Below, in pieces: positions 26,571 through 35,817 of a stretch of 64,000 nucleotides of DNA; the stretch's first letter is position 1; each line of letters starts with the position of its first letter. Under the pieces are notes generated by a model. That model ran no database searches, was not told where the DNA came from, and was given only the letters and a program-made list of their open reading frames with translations. The stretch comes from Alkaliphilus sp. B6464 (GTDB taxonomy: Bacteria > Bacillota > Clostridia > Peptostreptococcales > Natronincolaceae): positions 806,001 to 870,000 of the forward strand of contig NZ_CP058557.1 of the NCBI RefSeq assembly GCF_018141165.1. The letters run 5' to 3'. Both the position numbers and the translations under genes were made by a program.

Positions 26571-27968
26571 CTAATACTTTGGTTCTACAACAACGTATAT
26601 ACCCGTCGTATAGGTTAATATATCTGCTTTTTGGTCTACTACATTTATAAGATAACTGCTTTCTTCCTCCCAAAGTCTCGATACATCGTTATATCTCAAA
26701 ACTTTATATTTTTCATATTGTCCATTATCCATTGGTATCTCAGCAGAAAATCGAGATAAATTAGTATTGCTGCTGCTTATCTCTACTATTGGAGAACGTA
26801 ATATGTACCCCTGTAAAGAATTCCTTAGGGTCTGCTCTTTAAATGGTTCAAGATGATCCAGTCTTATAATCTCTCCTCTTCTTAGACCAGAAACATTGCC
26901 ATATGGAGTGGCAACTCCATAGCTAAAGTCTTCTGTAGGAGGAAGCCTGTATCCAGATGATGGTACAACACTTAAGGTGCCATAAAGCTCTCTGACATGC
27001 TGACCGCTATTTTGTATGATAATACTATATAGTCCAGCCTCTAGCTTGTTTCTTCCTCTTGGTAGATACACTTCTAAATACTGCTGGTTTCCATCTTCCC
27101 TAAGGTTGACTCTATAGGCCCTAATATCGTTAAAAAACACTTCTACAGACCGATCCAAAAATTTACCGTTTATAATAATTGGCTCCGTCACATCATAATC
27201 TTCTAATATGGACTGTACAATTACATCTGCTTCCCCTATGGAAGGTACTGCCATTGTATTAAATGTCCAAAGCCTAGTCTCGTTTGTGGTGTTGGGTCTG
27301 GTAGTATTGGTAACCTCCACTACACCAGGGCTTAACCGTACTGTATACTTCATATGGGACATTAACGGCTTTATTGGCACATACAAAGTAGCCCTAGTTT
27401 TATCAGTAGTATTGTAACTAAAAATATATCGATCGATGAATTCTTGTTGTTCATTTTTTCCTGTATCTTCATTGTTTGTTGTCATGTTATAAATCTCATT
27501 TAAAAAATCCACATCCACCATGGAAATATTACTGTTGTCGCTATATACGCCTACACCAGCAATTAGGTTGTTGATGTTCGAAAATGTAAGCTCTCCTTCA
27601 TCTACCGTAAAATCCATTCTTACGAAAAGGCGTTCCATTCTTCTTCCATCATTATTGAGGTCTCTGTAATAAAGCCCTCTGATTCGATGGTACAGGGTAT
27701 TTTCATTAAACCAATCGTCTTCATCCCTCGACTCAGGATATAGGCTGATATTCCACACTAAAGGCTTTACTTCTTCTACAGGGTTTTCAGGACCATTATT
27801 TTCACCGTCAGCGTCGTTATCTTCGTATTCATTACCATTATTCTCTTCAGTAATTTCTGTAGGTTCATCTGCAAAAACAACTGGTGCTAAAGCACCTAAA
27901 ATCATCAAAGATGCTAGTAATATAGCAAGTCCCTTTACTATTTTATCTTTATACCTATGAAAAGTCAT
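26571..27968 (-). CDS. Exported TIG-like surface protein, first gene of the operon
   Basis: This 465-residue protein has a signal peptide ending near VVFADEP, then an acidic low-complexity linker (residues about 35-65, rich in Glu, Asn and Asp). A beta-rich Ig-like region follows, then a TIG-like unit at about 250-345 (VTEPIIINGKFLDRSVEVFFND). The C-terminus ends in IYVVVEPKY, resembling the end of the giant neighbour. No anchor motif is visible. It leads the operon, 18 bp before the giant TIG gene. Its promoter is not clear in the 350-bp gap upstream. Confidence 0.78.
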   Translation of the reverse strand: MTFHRYKDKIVKGLAILLASLMILGALAPVVFADEPTEITEENNGNEYEDNDADGENNGPENPVEEVKPLVWNISLYPESRDEDDWFNENTLYHRIRGLYYRDLNNDGRRMERLFVRMDFTVDEGELTFSNINNLIAGVGVYSDNSNISMVDVDFLNEIYNMTTNNEDTGKNEQQEFIDRYIFSYNTTDKTRATLYVPIKPLMSHMKYTVRLSPGVVEVTNTTRPNTTNETRLWTFNTMAVPSIGEADVIVQSILEDYDVTEPIIINGKFLDRSVEVFFNDIRAYRVNLREDGNQQYLEVYLPRGRNKLEAGLYSIIIQNSGQHVRELYGTLSVVPSSGYRLPPTEDFSYGVATPYGNVSGLRRGEIIRLDHLEPFKEQTLRNSLQGYILRSPIVEISSSNTNLSRFSAEIPMDNGQYEKYKVLRYNDVSRLWEEESSYLINVVDQKADILTYTTGIYVVVEPKY

Positions 27969-28185
27969 ATTCTATAATCTCCTTTTAATTTGTAGTTAAT
28001 ATAACTAAAGCCGCACTAGCATAAAACTTTTCGATACACCTTTTAACAAAATTCTACTTAAAAAACATTAAAAACATTCCATAAAAAAATGTGCTTTATA
28101 TACTTATATCGGCAAAATAAGTTATTTTCTTTATGCAATATGTATATTGTAATACTTTCGTAATATTTGATATTATATTCATTAT

Positions 28186-28194
28186 TTCGACAAA
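28186..28194 (-). promoter_or_regulatory. Possible Spo0A box between surface operon and ComK-like gene
   Basis: The minus strand reads TTTGTCGAA, identical to the Bacillus 0A-box core. The 350-bp gap (27969-28318) otherwise holds the ComK-like promoter and AT-rich DNA. Confidence 0.4.
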
Positions 28195-28248
28195 ATAGGT
28201 GTGTTTCCTGCAAGCAATATATTTTTTATAGGCCCTAAGAACATATGT

Positions 28249-28276
28249 TTGCTCTATCCCTAAAACATGATATAAT
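28249..28276 (+). promoter_or_regulatory. Promoter of the ComK-like gene
   Basis: TTGCTC, 16-bp spacer, perfect TATAAT, about 43 bp upstream of the start codon. Confidence 0.55.
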
Positions 28277-28318
28277 GGAATTAACTAGGGGGTAAAAAAA
28301 TTAAATAGAGGTGATAAC

Positions 28319-28924
28319 TTGAAAAGATTAAATGAGATGTTAAAAGAACAAGAGAGAATTACCTGTATGCTAGCAGTTTATGAAAAGAATATGGGAAACT
28401 GCACTAAAATGGTTTTCCAAAATGGTAGAGAAATACTACTAAAACAATCTGTAGACTCGACTCTGCAGGCTATTTTAAAATATCACACTATAGATCTAAA
28501 GAAGCTTAGAAAAAAGCAGCAAAAGCTACTCAACTCCAGATACTACATACCACTACCTATAAGCAAAGACACGCTTTTTATTTGTATAAAAACTAGACTT
28601 CCTAAAGTTAAAAAGGATTCTTCAGTTAGCTATATTAACTTTTATGAAATAGATAGATTGGATAAAAAACATCCAATCATCTATATGAAAAATGGCTATA
28701 AAATAGAAAGTCTTAACTCGATAACAACACTTAAAAAGAGATATCACCAGGGAGAAATTTCTGCAAAACTACAAATTGGTCAGCAAAAGCAGAGCTTACT
28801 AGTAGAAGAAGAAACTGCTAAATATTTTTATCCAGCTACAAAAGGGGACATAAAGGCAATATCTAGAGAAATAGAGAGCTTAAGAGATATGCTGAAAAAT
28901 GTTTTAGTTGCAGAGAAACAATAA
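28319..28924 (+). CDS. ComK-like regulatory protein
   Basis: This 201-residue soluble protein has a middle part (about residues 60-150) resembling ComK, the competence transcription factor of Bacillus: a basic KLRKKQQKLLNSRYYIPLPIS, then TLFICIKTRLPK, and YINFYEIDRL..IIYMKNGYKI. The N-terminus and the C-terminal helix (REIESLRDMLKNVLV) are unlike Bacillus ComK, and overall similarity is low, so the family call is tentative. The start is TTG after AGAGGTGA. It is monocistronic, with its own promoter and terminator, and divergent from the surface operon, which it could regulate (inference). Confidence 0.55.
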   Translation: MKRLNEMLKEQERITCMLAVYEKNMGNCTKMVFQNGREILLKQSVDSTLQAILKYHTIDLKKLRKKQQKLLNSRYYIPLPISKDTLFICIKTRLPKVKKDSSVSYINFYEIDRLDKKHPIIYMKNGYKIESLNSITTLKKRYHQGEISAKLQIGQQKQSLLVEEETAKYFYPATKGDIKAISREIESLRDMLKNVLVAEKQ

Positions 28925-28956
28925 TTTCAGAATACTTACCATCTATATAATAAATA

Positions 28957-28996
28957 AACCAACGGTATATAGGGATACCCCTACTGTCCGTTGGTT
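28957..28996 (+). terminator. Terminator of the ComK-like gene
   Basis: Nine-bp stem AACCAACGG/CCGTTGGTT with an inner TAGGG/CCCTA stem, followed by ATATTG; the T-tail is weak. Confidence 0.6.
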
Positions 28997-29074
28997 ATAT
29001 TGTGCTCTTAGCTAAATCAATTAATACATCCTTCATCTGTCCATGATATTATATTAATTATTTGTCTTTCATTT

Positions 29075-30604
29075 TTAATCATTGTTTACACTTCTTTTTA
29101 GTTTTTTCTTTACCACATTTATCATAGTATCCACTTCTTCTATCTTCATAAAATAGATAATAATGAAATATATTACAGCACCTATGCCTATTGAAACTAC
29201 TAAGGATAAATTAGCGCCAATAATCCTAAGTAAACTATTATATGATAATCTAGCTATTATTCCCATAACTAATGAGGCACATAGTATTTTCATAAAGGAT
29301 ACGATTATGCTTTTCATACCAAATGGACCTATCTTTTTACGAAGATTTGTAAATAATAGCCCAGTACAAAATATAGCAGATATACTCGTTGCCAGAGCAA
29401 GCCCACCTATGCCTAAAAATTTAGAAAGTATAATATTTAATACTATATTTATAAACATGGCTATTGCTGCATTTATAGCAGGCGTCTTAGTATCTTGCAG
29501 GGAATAAAAAGCTCTTGCCAATACATCCCTTAAACCGAACCCTATCATACCTATAGAGTAGTAAAATAGAGCACTAGATGTCATGGTTACTGCCCCAGCA
29601 TCAAAAGCTCCCCTACCAAACAAAAGATTAACTACTGGACCTGCAAATACCATCGCTCCTACTGTGGCAGGTATAACTAACAGATTAATACTACTTATAG
29701 CTTCTGATACAGACTTTTTAAGTCCTTCCATGTTCTTTTCTGCTGCCATTTTAGATATTGCGGGATACATTACAGTCGTCAATGACATAACAAATATTCC
29801 TTGAACAAAACCATTTAGTTTATTAGCATAGTTAAGAGCTGATATTCCGCCTACTGCTAAATTAGATGCTAATGTTCTATCAACCAAAGTATTAATTTGA
29901 TTAACAGATACTCCTATTATTACAGGTATTGCCATATAAGCCATACTTTTTATATATTTATCTTTTATATTTAATATAAACTTATATTTATATCCTTCTT
30001 TATATACAAATGGCACTATAAACGCCAGCTGTGCCATACTAGCAATAATACCACCTATAGCTAAAACTACAACATCAGTCCTCGCACTTACAACTATAGA
30101 GAGTATAGTAACAATATTCAAAGGAAATCCTATTAAAGCTGGTATAATGTAGTTACCCTTAATCTGTAAAAATCCGCTGTATACAAATATAAGTGTGGAA
30201 AAATAAATTCCAGCTATGCTTATTCTAGTAAACTTAATAGCTAGATCTAAAGTCTCGCCCTCAAAACCTGATGCAAATAATTTCACCAAGGGAGCTGTAA
30301 ATACAAGTCCAAATATAACTAAGGCTGTACATATTATTAATAATGTATTTACAAGATTACTAGTAAATTGATTCGCTTTCTCTGTTCCTTTTTTATTCTC
30401 TACTTTACTATACATAGGTATGTAACCAGTAGATATACCTACCCCTACAAACGAAAAGATTGCAATTGGTATAGTGGTAGATATTAAATAGACATCACTT
30501 ATATTTGATGCACCGTAAAAATATGAGAGAATAATATCCCTCGCAAAACCAAATATTTTAGAAAATATAGTTAACATCATTAAAAGTATTGCGGTTTTTT
30601 TCAT
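29075..30604 (-). CDS. murJ: Lipid II flippase MurJ
   Basis: This 509-residue polytopic membrane protein of the MurJ/MviN (MOP) family is expected to flip lipid-linked peptidoglycan precursor across the membrane. Helix 1 begins KKTAILLMMLTIFSKIFGF, and ASNISDVYLISTTIP and LGIGGLALATSISAIF are typical. About 14 hydrophobic segments are present, the expected number. The ATG follows GAGGTGAAT. It lies 194 bp downstream of the LtaS-type gene on the same strand, an envelope-building context. Flippases for other polymers belong to the same superfamily. Confidence 0.88.
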   Translation of the reverse strand: MKKTAILLMMLTIFSKIFGFARDIILSYFYGASNISDVYLISTTIPIAIFSFVGVGISTGYIPMYSKVENKKGTEKANQFTSNLVNTLLIICTALVIFGLVFTAPLVKLFASGFEGETLDLAIKFTRISIAGIYFSTLIFVYSGFLQIKGNYIIPALIGFPLNIVTILSIVVSARTDVVVLAIGGIIASMAQLAFIVPFVYKEGYKYKFILNIKDKYIKSMAYMAIPVIIGVSVNQINTLVDRTLASNLAVGGISALNYANKLNGFVQGIFVMSLTTVMYPAISKMAAEKNMEGLKKSVSEAISSINLLVIPATVGAMVFAGPVVNLLFGRGAFDAGAVTMTSSALFYYSIGMIGFGLRDVLARAFYSLQDTKTPAINAAIAMFINIVLNIILSKFLGIGGLALATSISAIFCTGLLFTNLRKKIGPFGMKSIIVSFMKILCASLVMGIIARLSYNSLLRIIGANLSLVVSIGIGAVIYFIIIYFMKIEEVDTMINVVKKKLKRSVNND

Positions 30605-30681
30605 TTAATTCACCTCATTAATACTTTAGTAAATTTCATATTTTTAATCATTGATTTTATTAAACTTTATTTAAAAACAAA

Positions 30682-30753
30682 AATGATTTCACTCCAACAT
30701 GTCGAATAGATTAAGTGCTAATCAAATCATTCGCTGGAAGCGAAACCACTTAA
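30682..30753 (-). other. Structured intergenic element of unknown role
   Basis: Between the LtaS-type gene and murJ lie TTAAGTG/CACTTAA (30711-30717, 30747-30753) enclosing TTCGCT-GGA-AGCGAA (30730-30744). A further pair, AATGATTT/AAATCATT (30682-30689, 30724-30731), would cross the outer stem like a pseudoknot. No T-run follows. It may be a repeat-type element or an RNA structure. Confidence 0.45.
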
Positions 30754-30798
30754 TGTAGGTTAGACAAATATTAGTTTGCTTTATATTGTTGTGCTACA

Positions 30799-33120
30799 CT
30801 ATCCATTTATAACCTTATACAAAATCTCCGCAGTCAAACCTCTAGTTAGCTTATCAGTACTATCTAAATTTAAATCCTTACTAATATTATCAATACCATC
30901 CTCTGGATCTAAGTCAAAGGTGTCATCTTCCTTAACCGCCTTCTCTAACCATATTAAGGCCTGTTCTGTAGAAATAAACTCGTCTGCTTGGGAAGAATTT
31001 GTAAGCTCTGCATCATTAATAATATTTTTTTCTATAGCTGCATTAGCGTAAGGTGCCCACCAATCTCCACCAGTACTTGTATCTACATCTATAACTAATG
31101 CAGATAGAAGTATCTTTAAGAACTCTGATTTTTTAATAGGATTATCAGGATAAAATCTAGAATCTGAATGTCCACTTACAATTTCTTTCTCTGCCATATA
31201 TTCGATAGCTTCTTCTGATCTATGGTCAAGTATATCAGTAAAAGTAATTTTTTTATCTTTATCTACCTCTACAACCTTGTCGCCTTTTACATAGCTATCT
31301 GCTAAATAGTTCGACAGATTAATATCTTGTATTGCTCTTTCATAACCCTCCCTACATAGTTCTAAATCTACAGGCTCACCAGTATGCAAGCTCCATGCCT
31401 TACTATTTTCGAACCTACCATCACTAGACATTTCAAATATCTTCTCATCGTCAATAAAAGACCCTTTATTCATAACATTTTGCTGGGCAACAAAGCCTTC
31501 CTTCGCATTTAATAAATCCTGCCCCATTAAGAAATCGGATGAAGGTGCAACTCCCATAATATTTAGCATTGTAGGGAAAAAGTCAAGTTGCCCACCAGTT
31601 GTAGATATAGTTTCTTCTACTCCTGCACCTGGAACATGTATAATTAGAGGAATATTTAATAAGTCTTCATAGTTATACTCCCTATTAAGAAAACTAGAAG
31701 CCTGCTTTCTAATTTCAGAGTCATGCATTTCAATACCAAAGTGATCTCCATAAATAGCTATAACAGAATTATCGTACAAACCTTCCTGCTTTAACTCTTC
31801 AATAAACTCACCTAGCACTGTATCAAAATAATTAATTGACTCGACGTAATTTCCAAGCATAGTATCTTTATACTCTCCCTGTACACTTAACCCTTTAAAG
31901 TTTTCTGGAATAACAAACGGATGATGACTGGTTAAGGTAACAGAAAAACTATAGAATGGCTCTTTTAATTCCTTATAATAATCAATAGACTGCTTAAATA
32001 AAGATCCATCTGAAATACCTAGCCCAATAACCTCATCACTATTCAACTTATCTACACTAATAAATTTATCTAATCCTTGCGCGGGATATGCATTTTTTCT
32101 ATTCCAAAACTCGGGATCATTACCATGAAAAGCAATAGTACTATAGCCCTTTGCCTTTAGTGCATTAGGTAGGGTATATAAATCTACCCCCTCATACTCT
32201 TTATATGAAAATGATCGCATAGAAGCATACATTGAGCTATGGGATACAAACTCTGCATCAGAGGTATTTCCTCTCCCTAGTTGCTGAAAATATTTATCAA
32301 AATAGAAACTATCTTTGTTAACCAAGCTATTTAATACAGGGGTTATAGGTTTACCCTCAATCTCTTTATTAATAACAAAGTTTTGCAAAGCTTCTACCTG
32401 AATAACAAATACATTTCTACCTTTTGCTATACCATAACCTTTTAAATCTTCTATTCTTTTTTTATTCCCATTTCTTCTATCTAAATAGCTTTGCATATTC
32501 ACATCTTCTAGTTTATCCTGTTTAAAAAACTGGACTGCGTCATGTAAATGGTAGTTAAGTAGACCTAACTGATTAACAGTGTACATATTTTTATCTACTT
32601 TAACTCCATTTAGGTAAGATATTGAAAATACCATTAATATAGATGTTGCAAAAGCAATTATTCTTTCATCCTTTAGACTTGCTTTAATAGCAATCTTCTT
32701 TATCCAAAATACACAAGCTAATATAGGAATATCTATAAAAAGAAAAATATCCCCTGGTTTAATCAAGCTTTTTACACTATCTCCTACAGCACTTACCTGC
32801 CCTGCAGAATAAATAGAATATATGGATATTGGTACACGGAAATATCTAAAATGCACAATATCGGCAAAAGCTACAGTAGATAACAGTCCATAAATTAAAA
32901 ATAGCCCTGGGACTCTCCATCGGTCTGGTAATACTAAAGTAATTGTATATATTCCAAATATAAGCAGGAGATTAATACATATAAACCATAGTGATATATT
33001 CGATACTTCCATAAATCTTTGTACTACAAAAACCTTTATAAATGTAATAGCTGCAAATAGCAATATCCATAAATAAGACTTGCCATATCTTTCACCTAAT
33101 TTATTAATTATATTTTGCAT
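30799..33120 (-). CDS. LtaS-type sulfatase-fold enzyme with C-terminal SLH-like region
   Basis: This 773-residue membrane enzyme has about five N-terminal membrane helices (residues 1-170). A lipoteichoic-acid-synthase-type sulfatase domain follows (about 235-560): Glu243 in VIQVEAL, the probable catalytic Thr286 in GRGNTSDAEF, TSHHPF, and YGDHFG. LtaS polymerises glycerol phosphate from phosphatidylglycerol. Standard LtaS proteins are about 620-650 residues. This one adds about 140 residues with SLH-like repeats (FTDILDHRSEEAIEYMAEK; GDWWAPYANAAIEKN), whose binding motif is degenerate (IKKSEF). A related phosphoglycerol transferase is also possible. Confidence 0.85.
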   Translation of the reverse strand: MQNIINKLGERYGKSYLWILLFAAITFIKVFVVQRFMEVSNISLWFICINLLLIFGIYTITLVLPDRWRVPGLFLIYGLLSTVAFADIVHFRYFRVPISIYSIYSAGQVSAVGDSVKSLIKPGDIFLFIDIPILACVFWIKKIAIKASLKDERIIAFATSILMVFSISYLNGVKVDKNMYTVNQLGLLNYHLHDAVQFFKQDKLEDVNMQSYLDRRNGNKKRIEDLKGYGIAKGRNVFVIQVEALQNFVINKEIEGKPITPVLNSLVNKDSFYFDKYFQQLGRGNTSDAEFVSHSSMYASMRSFSYKEYEGVDLYTLPNALKAKGYSTIAFHGNDPEFWNRKNAYPAQGLDKFISVDKLNSDEVIGLGISDGSLFKQSIDYYKELKEPFYSFSVTLTSHHPFVIPENFKGLSVQGEYKDTMLGNYVESINYFDTVLGEFIEELKQEGLYDNSVIAIYGDHFGIEMHDSEIRKQASSFLNREYNYEDLLNIPLIIHVPGAGVEETISTTGGQLDFFPTMLNIMGVAPSSDFLMGQDLLNAKEGFVAQQNVMNKGSFIDDEKIFEMSSDGRFENSKAWSLHTGEPVDLELCREGYERAIQDINLSNYLADSYVKGDKVVEVDKDKKITFTDILDHRSEEAIEYMAEKEIVSGHSDSRFYPDNPIKKSEFLKILLSALVIDVDTSTGGDWWAPYANAAIEKNIINDAELTNSSQADEFISTEQALIWLEKAVKEDDTFDLDPEDGIDNISKDLNLDSTDKLTRGLTAEILYKVING

Positions 33121-33176
33121 TATGCACCTCTCTAACTAAAGCAATCATTGTTTAATATTTAATTAATATAGCTTAT

Positions 33177-33205
33177 ATTTTACCACTATGTATATAATAG
33201 GGCAA
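33177..33205 (-). promoter_or_regulatory. Promoter of the LtaS-type gene
   Basis: Minus strand TTGCCC, 17-bp spacer, TAAAAT. The region resembles the promoter of the radical SAM gene at 35017-35045 over about 55 bp. Confidence 0.6.
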
Positions 33206-33293
33206 ATTTTTAAGTCAGTTAAATTATTACATACAGCAATGAATGCGATGAATGCTAAGAAAAAATAGTTAAGATTTTTCTATAATCAAACGT

Positions 33294-33330
33294 ATAAATA
33301 TCCACCAACATAGTGCTGGTGGATATTTAT
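33294..33330 (-). terminator. Terminator of the radical SAM gene
   Basis: A 14-bp perfect stem ATAAATATCCACCA and complement has a 9-nt loop. It is 38 bp past the stop codon. Confidence 0.7.
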
Positions 33331-33368
33331 ATTTATATTTGTATATTTAACTATTTTTTTATATAATG

Positions 33369-34865
33369 TTAGCTTTTACTTATAACTAGCTTTGCTTTAC
33401 CCGCTAAATTTCTAAACCTTGTAACCTGCTTCATAAATTTTTGAAGCCTTACAACAACATTTTCCTTATTTCCTTTTTCTACTTCTGCAGCAAGATTTTC
33501 AACCATAGGTCTTAGTTTAGGAAATTGTGTTAGATATGTTAAAGCCACCCATGTGCTACTTTCATTTAATTGATTAACAGCTGCCGGTCCCCAATACATA
33601 TCATATTGCTCTTGAATAGAGCTATACATAATCCTATTCAATTCTTCTTCAGATAAAAGATTTGCCTCAATTGCTTTATCAATAATATCAGTTCCTGGTA
33701 AGAAATTTAGACCATGTAACTGTAGTTCAAATGGTGGTTCCAGTTGTAAGCAAAGTTTGTAGGTCTCCTTTAAATCCTCCAAGGTTTCGAATGGATGCTG
33801 TAGCATAAAGTCATATATAACCTTAGGAACCTTACATTTAGATAAAATACGACTAGCATTAATTATTTCTTCTTGGCTTTCTTTTCTATGGAATATCTCT
33901 TTTCTTATTCTAGGGGAACCACTTTGAATCCCTACAACAATTTGATAAAGACCTGCTTCAACAAGATTATTAATAATTCTTTCGTTTATCTTTAGTGGAT
34001 GTCCCCATATTTTGAAAGGAATACCTATTTCCTTCTTATATCGTTCTTTAAATTCTTCTATCCAGCCCTCTTCATCAGAGAAAATTTCGTCCCAAAAATG
34101 AATAACTTTTAAGTTTTTAATAGAGGATTTAGCCTCTTTTAACTCATGCATAACACTATCTACAGAACGAAAACGTACATATCTCCCTTTTCCAGCATAA
34201 GTTCTTTTTAAATTAACAGAACTACAATAAGAACAGGCGAAAGGACAACCTCTAGATGCAGTTAATTCATAGGTAAATCCTTTAATTTGTGGATCTCCAT
34301 ATGCAATTTCATCGTTATGGATAAAATAAACATTATCTCCACCTATCTTAGGATAACCTAACGTATCTAATTCTTGAACTAATGGTCTTAATGAGTTTTT
34401 AACTAATTGTTTTTGTTCATTGTGTAATACAACATTCTCAATATGAGAAGGATCTTTACCTTGTTCTAAAGAGTTTAATAGCTCTATTAAAGGTAGCTCT
34501 CCCTCACCTTGAATAACATAATCTCCATACTTTAATGCTTCTTCAGGGAAAAGTGTAGAATACACACCACCCCAAATAATTGGTACATTAGATTTCTCCC
34601 TAATTCTATCATTTACTAAATATACAGACTCTAAATATAGAGAAGACATAACACTTAACCCAATATAGGAAGGTTTAATTTCATTTATTAAATTTTCTAA
34701 TAAATCAAGTTCTTTTTGACTGGCTTTACTTGGATTAACACTATTAAACTCTTTAAAATATAAGATGTGAGCATTATATCCATTAGTATTTAATGCATTG
34801 GAAAGATATCTAACGCCTAATGCTTTTTCATTATAAAATCCAATTAGTAGGACATTCTTACCCAT
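33369..34865 (-). CDS. B12-binding-domain radical SAM protein
   Basis: This 498-residue protein has an N-terminal cobalamin-binding-type domain (KNVLLIGFYNEKALGVRYLS to about 140) and a radical SAM domain with the 4Fe-4S motif GCPFACSYC near residue 205. Members use S-adenosylmethionine radicals and often cobalamin to methylate or rearrange unactivated carbons; the substrate here is unknown. The B12 domain lacks the DxHxxG motif, as in many radical SAM relatives. ATG 34865 follows GAGGAGG; a methionine eight codons upstream has no site. It is monocistronic, with a promoter much like that of the LtaS-type gene. Confidence 0.88.
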   Translation of the reverse strand: MGKNVLLIGFYNEKALGVRYLSNALNTNGYNAHILYFKEFNSVNPSKASQKELDLLENLINEIKPSYIGLSVMSSLYLESVYLVNDRIREKSNVPIIWGGVYSTLFPEEALKYGDYVIQGEGELPLIELLNSLEQGKDPSHIENVVLHNEQKQLVKNSLRPLVQELDTLGYPKIGGDNVYFIHNDEIAYGDPQIKGFTYELTASRGCPFACSYCSSVNLKRTYAGKGRYVRFRSVDSVMHELKEAKSSIKNLKVIHFWDEIFSDEEGWIEEFKERYKKEIGIPFKIWGHPLKINERIINNLVEAGLYQIVVGIQSGSPRIRKEIFHRKESQEEIINASRILSKCKVPKVIYDFMLQHPFETLEDLKETYKLCLQLEPPFELQLHGLNFLPGTDIIDKAIEANLLSEEELNRIMYSSIQEQYDMYWGPAAVNQLNESSTWVALTYLTQFPKLRPMVENLAAEVEKGNKENVVVRLQKFMKQVTRFRNLAGKAKLVISKS

Positions 34866-35016
34866 TTTTATCCTCCTCGTAAAATACATATAATATATAT
34901 TAAGATACTTTAACCTAATGTGCTAGTAGATTTAATACAAGATGAATTTATCCATTTATTTCTACAAAAAATATATCCCTTATAAACTAGAATAGCCATT
35001 ATTTAATATAATAATT

Positions 35017-35045
35017 ATTCTACCACTGTAATATGGTAAAAGCAA
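35017..35045 (-). promoter_or_regulatory. Promoter of the radical SAM gene
   Basis: Minus strand TTGCTT, 17-bp spacer, TAGAAT. The flanks match the LtaS-type promoter region. Confidence 0.6.
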
Positions 35046-35106
35046 ATTTTTAATATAGTTAAATTGTTACATATTTACAATCCCAAGGTTTTAATCGATA
35101 ACTTAA

Positions 35107-35146
35107 AAAGAGATATAACAGGAATTTGTCCTTGCTATATCTCTTT
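35107..35146 (-). terminator. Terminator of the RND efflux operon
   Basis: The stem AAAGAGATATA with TATATCTCTTT and further internal pairing is followed by TTTTTAAG on the minus strand. It lies 67 bp after the TetR stop. Confidence 0.8.
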
Positions 35147-35212
35147 AACTTTATAACTTTCTGTCTAGAACTGATTGCTCATTATACTATAAAATTAATT
35201 TTTAATATCTTA

Positions 35213-35800
35213 TTATTTGTTAGATAAACCATTGAAGACAGTATCGATAATAGGTCTAGAATCAATATCCTTTGGGTTAATACTTTTAAAATATACTTGA
35301 AACGCATAGTTATGATTGATAGCTCCTAGTATAGAGAATGTTGCTATTCTTTTATTTAAATCTGGCCTAAGTTCACCGGTTTCAATCCCCATTTCCAAGG
35401 CTTCATCAATTAGAAGAAATATTGACTGTTTCATTTCAATCATTTGATACTTCATTTCCTCTGACATAAATCCTGGTCCTGGAATAACATTTTCAGCCAT
35501 GTCCATGTGTTCACTTACAAAGTTTCCATGATGCTGTGCAAATGCTATTAGCTTTTCTTTAACTGTTTCAGCAAGATCCATTGCTTCACGTGCCATATCC
35601 AGATAAGTTTCTGCCATATATTTTATCACTTGTTCAAATAAATCTTTTTTGCTATCAAAGTATTCGTATACTGTACCTTTCCCAATTCCCGCTTCTTTCG
35701 CTATTACTTCAACTTTTGCCTTATGAAATCCATATATTCTAAAAACCTTAGTTGCAGCTTCAATAATGTCAATTCTCTTTTGTTCTTTTAAGGAGTTCAC
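35213..35800 (-). CDS. TetR family regulator of the RND efflux operon
   Basis: This 195-residue TetR-type repressor has an N-terminal helix-turn-helix (residues about 25-50: AKVEVIAKEAGIGKGTVYEY) and a helical ligand-binding C-terminal part. The start is GTG with GAGGTGAAG before it. It is the last gene of the adaptor-pump-regulator operon, 17 bp after the pump, so it is probably autoregulated. A TetR-like palindrome overlaps the operon promoter at 40332-40345. The ligand is unknown; related regulators respond to drugs or fatty acids. Confidence 0.88.
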   Translation of the reverse strand: MNSLKEQKRIDIIEAATKVFRIYGFHKAKVEVIAKEAGIGKGTVYEYFDSKKDLFEQVIKYMAETYLDMAREAMDLAETVKEKLIAFAQHHGNFVSEHMDMAENVIPGPGFMSEEMKYQMIEMKQSIFLLIDEALEMGIETGELRPDLNKRIATFSILGAINHNYAFQVYFKSINPKDIDSRPIIDTVFNGLSNK

Positions 35801-35817
35801 TTCTTCACCTCATTTTC

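Noticed and set aside
27969-28318. Cyclic-di-GMP or other known riboswitch in the surface operon gap
   Set aside because: No conserved aptamer motifs could be found on either strand.
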